Shown: one piece after another, positions 14,674-19,459 of the stretch | How positions within the stretch are numbered: the stretch's first letter is position 1 | Layout of the letters: every line of letters starts with the position of its first letter | Origin: Blastocatellia bacterium | GTDB taxonomy: Bacteria > Acidobacteriota > Blastocatellia > Pyrinomonadales > Pyrinomonadaceae | Assembly (NCBI GenBank): GCA_003487805.1 | Contig: DNNE01000157.1 | Span: forward strand, 68,393-87,851 | DNA: 19,459 bases | Direction: 5' to 3' | The notes under the pieces: generated by a model | The model's database searches: none | The model's input: only the letters and a program-made list of their open reading frames with translations | What the model was told of the DNA's origin: nothing | Position numbers and translations under genes: made by a program

Positions 14674-15623
14674 ACATCCTGATCATCGGGGGCGCAGGCT
14701 TTCTCGGGGCGAATCTGGTGCGGCGATGTCTCGCCGAACCGGGGGCGAAAGTAACCGTCATGGATTCCCTCGACCCGCATCTGCGTTCGACGACGAAACA
14801 CCTCCAGGAGGTCTGGGAGCGGATTCACTTCGCTCGCTGCGATTTACGCGATGAGCATTTGCTGTCCGAACTCGTGCAGGATCAGGATGTGATTTTCAAC
14901 TGCGCAGCCCAGACCTCGCACCCTCTTTCGATCCAGTACCCACTACTTGATGCGGACATCAACTGTGTCGGCAATCTAAAACTGCTTGAGACTATTCGAC
15001 TGCTTAACAATCGCGCAATAGTGGTCTACACCTCGAGCAGCACAGTGATCGGCAAAGCCGAGCATTCGATTGTCGATGAAACGCACAGCGAAAAGCCGCT
15101 GGAAATTTACTCAGCTAACAAGGGCGTTGCGGAAAAATATTATCGGATTTATCACACCCTACATGACCTCAAGACAGTGGTGCTGCGCTTCGCCAATCTT
15201 TATGGGCCCTATGGCAAGGGGTTTCCCGAATTTGGTTTTGTTAATTACTTCATACACCTGGCCTGGCAAAACGAAGAGATTAAGATCTTTGGCAGCGGCG
15301 ACCAGACTCGCAATGTGATGTACGTGGATGACGCAACGGAATTGCTATGGCGCGCCGCGAACGACGACCGCCTGATCGGTGAAACTTACTTCGCTACCGG
15401 CGACGACCACCTTTCGGTGCGTGAGATCGCGGAAACAATCGTGTCGGTTCTCGGCCGTGGCCAGGTCACGCACATCGACTGGCCGGACGAGCGCCGCCGC
15501 ATGGAGATCGATCACGTGAAATTCTCGTCTGAGCGGCTGCGATCTTTGACCGGTTGGCAGCCGCGTTATGATTTCAGATCGGCACTCAACGAGCTGAAGG
15601 GAGTGCTCGAGCGGACAACATGA
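14670..15623 (+). CDS. NAD-dependent sugar epimerase/dehydratase (SDR) 2 of 3
   Basis: A 317-aa extended SDR protein. GGAGFLG (7-13) is the dinucleotide loop and the acidic D32 after the second strand favours NAD(H). CAAQTSHPLS (78-87) and ADINCVGNLKLLE recall CDP-paratose/tyvelose epimerase-like proteins. TSSSTVIG (121-128) and the Y147/K151 pair (YSANK) form the active site, and RFANLYGPYGKGFPEFGFVN follows. It begins with an ATGA overlap to the previous SDR gene and ends with another to the next. It shares only family-level similarity with its neighbours, so it is probably not a recent tandem duplication. The exact reaction is unknown. Confidence 0.83.
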   Translation: MNILIIGGAGFLGANLVRRCLAEPGAKVTVMDSLDPHLRSTTKHLQEVWERIHFARCDLRDEHLLSELVQDQDVIFNCAAQTSHPLSIQYPLLDADINCVGNLKLLETIRLLNNRAIVVYTSSSTVIGKAEHSIVDETHSEKPLEIYSANKGVAEKYYRIYHTLHDLKTVVLRFANLYGPYGKGFPEFGFVNYFIHLAWQNEEIKIFGSGDQTRNVMYVDDATELLWRAANDDRLIGETYFATGDDHLSVREIAETIVSVLGRGQVTHIDWPDERRRMEIDHVKFSSERLRSLTGWQPRYDFRSALNELKGVLERTT

Positions 15624-16573
15624 CGGCCCGAAACAAGATTGTGGTGACGGGCGCGCTGGGTCACATAGGCTCCTGTCTTATACGCGAATTGCCTGCGTTT
15701 TTTCCGGACGACCTGCAACTTGTGCTGCTGGACGATCTTTCGACCCAGCGGTATTGCTCGCTGTTCAACCTTCCGAAGTCCGCCGGATTTCAGTTTATTG
15801 AAGCTGATATCTTAACGACGGAACTTGCGCCCATCTTCGCAGGCGCTCGCGCGGTTGTGCATCTCGCGGCGATCACGAATGCCGCCGGCAGTTTCGAGAA
15901 CGCCGAACAGGTGGAGATGGTTAACTTTAGCGGGACTGAACGAGTGGCGCGCGCCTGCGTCGCGGCAGCAAGCCCATTAATTTTTCTGTCGACAACCAGT
16001 GTGTACGGCACGCAAAGCGACGTCGTTGACGAAGGTTGTGCGATTGCCGACTTGCAGCCGCAAAGCCCTTATGCCGAATCGAAGCTAAAATCAGAGCAGC
16101 TATTGCAAAATCTGGAGGTCGCCTCAGGGCTCCGGCATGTGATCATGCGGCTTGGTACGATCTTCGGCACGTCGATCGGCATGCGGTTTCATACCGCGAT
16201 CAATAAATTCTGCTGGCAGGCCGTCACCGGACAGCCGATCACCGTTTGGCGTACAGCCTTGAATCAAAGGCGGCCATACCTCGACCTGACGGACTGCGTC
16301 AAAGCAATCGAGTTTGTGATCCAGAAAGACTTATTCGACGGCAACATCTACAATGTGTTAACGCTGAATGCGACCGTGCGCGAGATAGTCGACATCATTT
16401 CCGCGAACGTTGATGGCGTTGCAATTGAGTATGTGGACACCCGCATCATGAACCAGTTGTCCTATACCGTCTTGAACGATCGCTTTAAAGCACTCGGCTT
16501 TGAGTTCCGCGGCAGCCTGGAAAAGGGCATAGCCGAAACCATTGAATTGCTGGGAGGTATTCGCAGTTCATGA
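15620..16573 (+). CDS. NAD-dependent sugar epimerase/dehydratase (SDR) 3 of 3
   Basis: A 317-aa extended SDR protein with the dinucleotide loop TGALGHIG (10-17), the acidic DDLST (38-42) after the second strand, HLAAITNAAGS (81-91), STTSVYG (124-130) and the Y151/K155 pair in SPYAESK. The substrate-side segment (TAINKFCWQAVTGQPITVW) differs clearly from those of the two preceding SDR proteins, suggesting a different substrate or step. It overlaps both neighbours by 4 bases. Candidate roles are 4-ketoreduction or 4-epimerisation of the second sugar; nothing in the sequence decides between them. Confidence 0.82.
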   Translation: MTARNKIVVTGALGHIGSCLIRELPAFFPDDLQLVLLDDLSTQRYCSLFNLPKSAGFQFIEADILTTELAPIFAGARAVVHLAAITNAAGSFENAEQVEMVNFSGTERVARACVAAASPLIFLSTTSVYGTQSDVVDEGCAIADLQPQSPYAESKLKSEQLLQNLEVASGLRHVIMRLGTIFGTSIGMRFHTAINKFCWQAVTGQPITVWRTALNQRRPYLDLTDCVKAIEFVIQKDLFDGNIYNVLTLNATVREIVDIISANVDGVAIEYVDTRIMNQLSYTVLNDRFKALGFEFRGSLEKGIAETIELLGGIRSS

Positions 16574-17667
16574 TCGGCAGCGGTGAGCATACATCTTCGG
16601 GAATACCGTTTTTCTCGGTCGGCATCACGACCTACGATCGTGTCGAGATGCTAATCGAAACGCTTCATTCTGTGTTGGATCAAACTTTTGCCGATTTCGA
16701 GATAGTTGTCGGTAACGACAATCCGCAAAGAAAGATCACGGCAAAATATCTCGGAGTGAACGACCCGCGTATCCACTTCGTTAACCACGAGCACAATCTC
16801 GGCGAGTTGGGAAACATGAACGCGCTGGTGAAGATTAGTCGAGGCGACTATTTCACCTGGCTGGCGGACGACGATCTGCTGGCGCCGCGGTTTCTCGAAG
16901 CTATGCACGACGCGTTGGTAGAGTTTGGTTTGCCGACTTGCGCTTTCAGCTCATTTACCAATGGCGATCGGGTGCTCGTCAATCCGGCCCGCTTGCCCGG
17001 AGAAGCGCGCGTTTACAGCGGCAGTGAGTTTCTGCGGCTCTATTGGTCAGGGGCAATCTCAGCAATCGGCACCATGGGTGCATTCCATCGTGAGTATCTG
17101 GCACGAACTGGCGGTCTTGAGGACTTGAGCGGAGGAAAAATCGCGCTTCATACCGAGTATCTGCACTTGGTTAAGATGGGCCTGCTGGAAAAGGTCGTTT
17201 ATGTGAACCAGCCACTGGTCGTGTATCGCGTACATGAAGGTTCGTGGGGCTGCAGCAATACAAATTTCGAAGAGTACAAGAGATCAGGCGCGAACCTGGC
17301 GCGCCGCAGCGTCGAATACTTACGAGCGCCCGAACTTATCAAAGACTTCGACCAGAACCTGACGCAGATGTTGAGATGGTTGATGGCTGAATTCGTCGCG
17401 GTCGCTCGGCGCACGCCTGGATTTCATGCCTACAACCTTATCGGGTACTTCCTGTGGTCGCGCATTTATGTCAGCTCACTGAAGGGCTCGACCTTGTATG
17501 AGCGCGCAGGACGGTGCCTGCTCCGCGCCGAAGCGTGGCTGTTTTGGGTCCTCTGTAAACAAAAATTCCTCGAGTTAGCGCCAGCACCTTTTATCAAACT
17601 CGCGTACTCGGTCCGTTCCCTTTTTCAACGCCGCAAGGGCTCCAGTGTTTCTCAAGTGAACGTTTGA
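16570..17667 (+). CDS. Family 2 glycosyltransferase (GT-A fold)
   Basis: This 365-aa inverting-type GT2 protein opens with FFSVGITTYDRVEMLIETLHSV (from residue 14), binds nucleotide through VVGNDNP (D50), and has the metal-binding DDD at 100-102 in WLADDDLLAPRFLE. HEHNLGELGNMNALVKISRGDYF precedes it. The C-terminal third holds aromatic-rich stretches (YNLIGYFLWSRIYVSS and AWLFWVLCK) that could lie on the inner membrane surface, without a clear transmembrane span. It probably transfers one sugar of the cluster onto a lipid-linked or protein acceptor. It is the only classical glycosyltransferase in the window. The ATG overlaps the preceding stop (ATGA); a 75-base gap follows. Confidence 0.87.
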   Translation: MIGSGEHTSSGIPFFSVGITTYDRVEMLIETLHSVLDQTFADFEIVVGNDNPQRKITAKYLGVNDPRIHFVNHEHNLGELGNMNALVKISRGDYFTWLADDDLLAPRFLEAMHDALVEFGLPTCAFSSFTNGDRVLVNPARLPGEARVYSGSEFLRLYWSGAISAIGTMGAFHREYLARTGGLEDLSGGKIALHTEYLHLVKMGLLEKVVYVNQPLVVYRVHEGSWGCSNTNFEEYKRSGANLARRSVEYLRAPELIKDFDQNLTQMLRWLMAEFVAVARRTPGFHAYNLIGYFLWSRIYVSSLKGSTLYERAGRCLLRAEAWLFWVLCKQKFLELAPAPFIKLAYSVRSLFQRRKGSSVSQVNV

Positions 17668-17727
17668 TAAGATACTTTTTTCGGCTGTCGGCAGCTCGCT
17701 CATCTGCGCACGCACGAAACTAAAATC

Positions 17728-17734
17728 AAAGGAA
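17728..17734 (+). promoter_or_regulatory. Shine-Dalgarno before the GTG start at 17743
   Basis: AAAGGAA is 8 bases upstream of a GTG and inside a 75-base gap, the second largest non-coding stretch of the window. The site supports the GTG start. Confidence 0.55.
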
Positions 17735-17742
17735 TAATATTT

Positions 17743-18864
17743 GTGAAACAACTCGTCAAGAGTGCGATCAAAAAATCGTTCGGTACCCTGGGATACGAAT
17801 TGCGGCGGAAGACCGAAACTCCGAACCATTTTGAAATGGAGCAAGGCAGTCTGCTGGTGCCCGGTATCTGGAATCACCGGCTGTTCAAATCACTTATCCC
17901 ATTACGGCTGGAGGCGACCCACGCGCCGTTTCTGTTGCTCGGCAGCAAAAGCCAGATAGATTACCTGCGATCGAGCTTCGGCATGTACAACGTTGCCGCG
18001 GAAGGCATTGAGTGGGACTGGCAGACTGAGATAGATCTCAGTCGCTTTCCCTCCACCTCACTCATCATCATATGTAAGCTGCCGCAGACTGAAGCGCAAT
18101 GGCGGGTCGTCAAGAAGCTAAGGGAAAGCTACGGCCCTCGGGTGACCGGAATACAGGAACTGGTGTTGCCATTTACCACCATACTCGAAGGTCAGGCCTC
18201 ATTGACGTACTGCGTCGAAGCGATGGAAGAGTTGACGACGTATTATGCAGGCGAACAGTTCTTTGGTCCGCTGGCTGAGTTGAACACCGCTTTTCCGTTG
18301 GCGGGCCGGCGCGTCATCGAGTTCGGTCCGATGGAAGGCGCACAGACTGCTGGTCTCGTAAACCTTGGAGCGGAGAGCGTCACCTGCATCGAGGCGCGCG
18401 CCGTCAGCTTCATCAAAACGATGATCGCTCAGTACAGCCTTGGTTGGCCGAACGTGCGTTTGGTGATGGACGACTTTCACAACGCGGATCGCAACAAGTA
18501 TGGCGCCTTTGATTTAGCGTTTGCTCACGGCGTTTACTACCACAGCTTCGCGCCGTTTCTTTTCTTCGAGAACCTGATGTCGCTCTCCGATAACATCTTC
18601 ATCGGCGGCTATTGCCTTATTAATGGTGAGCACGCCAACGATACCCTCGCTTATGAGGGTCAGAATTTTCGCGTCCGCCGGATTCAGATATCAAACACCT
18701 ACAACAACGCGGCCAATGAATTCGCATATCACTTCGATCGTGATGAGCTAATCAACTTCTTCAAGAGTCGCGGCTATAATATAACGGTCATTTCCGACGA
18801 GAAACCCGACGATCCATGGGGCGACTGGTTCCTGCGCTTTCTCGCATGCAAGCAGCAGAAGTAA
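17743..18864 (+). CDS. SAM-dependent methyltransferase with an uncharacterised N-terminal domain
   Basis: A 373-aa protein. A short basic N-terminus (KQLVKSAIKKSFGTLGYELRRK) resembles the lead segment of many glycan-locus methyltransferases. Residues about 40-165 form a domain I do not recognise (LLLGSKSQIDYLRSSFG, then SLIIICKLPQTEAQWRVVKKL). The class I methyltransferase core runs from about 185: VIEFGPMEGAQT (191-202) is the SAM loop, CIEAR (215-219) gives the acidic residue (E217) contacting the SAM ribose, and NVRLVMDDFHN (237-247) the next strand. It probably methylates a sugar of the surface glycan, but the acceptor is unknown. The GTG start has a good ribosome site. Confidence 0.78.
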   Translation: MKQLVKSAIKKSFGTLGYELRRKTETPNHFEMEQGSLLVPGIWNHRLFKSLIPLRLEATHAPFLLLGSKSQIDYLRSSFGMYNVAAEGIEWDWQTEIDLSRFPSTSLIIICKLPQTEAQWRVVKKLRESYGPRVTGIQELVLPFTTILEGQASLTYCVEAMEELTTYYAGEQFFGPLAELNTAFPLAGRRVIEFGPMEGAQTAGLVNLGAESVTCIEARAVSFIKTMIAQYSLGWPNVRLVMDDFHNADRNKYGAFDLAFAHGVYYHSFAPFLFFENLMSLSDNIFIGGYCLINGEHANDTLAYEGQNFRVRRIQISNTYNNAANEFAYHFDRDELINFFKSRGYNITVISDEKPDDPWGDWFLRFLACKQQK

Positions 18865-18874
18865 TAACGAACGC

Positions 18875-19324
18875 ATGGCTGAAACATTAGGTTCATTGTG
18901 CGACAAGCTGGCGACGGTCAAGCTCAAGCTGTGGCATTCCGACGATGCGGAACGCTTGCAGAGTCTGCGCGCGCAGGAGCATCAACTTCATCACGAGATT
19001 GATGAATTCATGAGCGCGGCCATCTCTGGTGAGATCCCGATTGAGCGACTGACGTTCGCGCAAAATAAGGTTTACAAAAAAGACGGCAACGTGGTTCCGG
19101 AGTTTAAGGGCACACTGGGAGAAAGTTTCGCGCAATTGGCCCATACGGTTTGCAAGCTGTGGCATGTGCAGGAAAAGGTCTATGAGTTTGAAAGCGTGCC
19201 GGTGGATCAAAAAGATGGCGTCATCAAAGAACTGGCCATTGTGAATCTTGAAAGAAACCAGTGCATCGACGGACTTGACCAGCGGTTCCGTGAATTGATC
19301 GAAGCGGCGCGGGCGGATAGATAG
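18875..19324 (+). CDS. Small alpha-helical protein of unknown function
   Basis: I do not recognise this 149-aa protein with certainty. It is rich in charged residues and predicted helical throughout, with no signal peptide or membrane segment. Two similar segments, LATVKLKLWHSDD (12-24) and LAHTVCKLWHVQE (88-100), each carry the triplet LWH, suggesting an internal duplication; the second is followed by VIKELAIVNLERNQCIDGLDQ (116-136). The KLWH and ERNQCIDGLDQ features recall DUF4254 proteins of LPS clusters, but the match is partial. It starts 10 bases after the methyltransferase gene, so it is probably cotranscribed with the glycan genes. A structural or regulatory role cannot be excluded. 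Confidence 0.7.
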   Translation: MAETLGSLCDKLATVKLKLWHSDDAERLQSLRAQEHQLHHEIDEFMSAAISGEIPIERLTFAQNKVYKKDGNVVPEFKGTLGESFAQLAHTVCKLWHVQEKVYEFESVPVDQKDGVIKELAIVNLERNQCIDGLDQRFRELIEAARADR

Positions 19325-19349
19325 AACTCACCGATTCATTCTCACCAAT

Positions 19350-19459
19350 ATGCATTATCACTTGATTGGAATTTGCGGCACCGCGATGGCATCGCTGGCC
19401 GGAATGCTGCAAGCAAGCGGGCATCAGGTGACCGGCTCGGACGAGAATGTTTTTCACCC
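19350..19459 (+). CDS. mpl: UDP-N-acetylmuramate:tripeptide ligase (Mpl), 5' part only
   Basis: The first 36 codons are in the window. The start HYHLIGICGTAMASLAGML (residues 2-20), followed by SGHQVTGSD (23-31) and an NVFHP-like turn, matches the nucleotide-binding N-terminus of Mpl, which reattaches recycled L-Ala-gamma-D-Glu-meso-DAP to UDP-MurNAc in the cytosol. MurC is the close paralogue; the ICGTAM loop with VTGSD-xNV favours Mpl, since MurC normally has GIGGIGMSG. The gene runs off the right edge. It begins 25 bases after the preceding stop and has no sugar-pathway link, so it probably marks the edge of the glycan island. Confidence 0.75.
   Translation, partial: MHYHLIGICGTAMASLAGMLQASGHQVTGSDENVFH

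Noticed and set aside
17668..17742. Possible terminator/promoter in the gap before 17743
   Set aside because: A T-run and a tiny CTG-TCGG-CAG hairpin are present, but in the wrong order for a terminator, and no convincing -35/-10 pair is seen.

Overview
The window is a dense, entirely plus-strand surface-glycan biosynthesis region with no gene on the minus strand. Eighteen complete genes plus one cut gene are packed with ATGA-type overlaps or very short gaps. The largest non-coding stretch is only about 142 bases (9377-9518), and it is filled by a palindromic repeat. Moderate GC, a Gram-negative type nonulosonic-acid pathway and a murein-recycling ligase (mpl) at the right edge point to a Gram-negative bacterium. 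The Mpl N-terminus and the repeat style make me think of Acidobacteriota, but this is a weak guess from memory.

Left module (90-9376): a legionaminic-acid-type nonulosonate cassette. It carries an RmlC-like epimerase, a divergent NeuB-like protein, an SpsF-like cytidylyltransferase, a canonical NeuB/LegI synthase, a LegG/NeuC hydrolysing 2-epimerase, a NeuD/PglD/LegH-type acetyltransferase, a PtmE-like CBS-nucleotidyltransferase, a TylF-like methyltransferase, a LegB 4,6-dehydratase and a LegC aminotransferase. Read in pathway order: PtmE makes the nucleotide-activated glucosamine derivative (GDP-linked in Campylobacter), LegB and LegC make the 4-amino-4,6-dideoxy sugar, the acetyltransferase N-acetylates it, LegG releases and epimerises it, LegI condenses it with PEP, and the SpsF-like enzyme would activate the product with CMP.

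Boundary (9364-9493): a perfect 26-bp-arm palindrome lies between the two modules and is flanked by a near-perfect 14-bp direct repeat. A second copy, cut by the window edge, lies in the same orientation at 1-76. The two copies bracket the left cassette exactly.

Right module (9519-18864): a stand-alone protein with the GNGPSL signature of the MptE-like/Maf/GT42 sialyltransferase group (a candidate nonulosonate transferase), a TIGR04325-type methyltransferase, a TylC3/NovU-type sugar C-methyltransferase, a DegT-family aminotransferase resembling sugar 3-aminotransferases, three tandem SDR sugar epimerase/dehydratase genes, a GT2 glycosyltransferase and a further methyltransferase. This set suggests a branched (C-methyl) amino-deoxysugar attached to, or alongside, the nonulosonate. 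No flippase, polymerase, ABC exporter or initiating transferase is visible, so assembly and export genes must lie elsewhere.

Right edge: a small alpha-helical protein of unknown function (18875-19324), then the first 36 codons of mpl, where the glycan island appears to give way to cell-envelope housekeeping genes.
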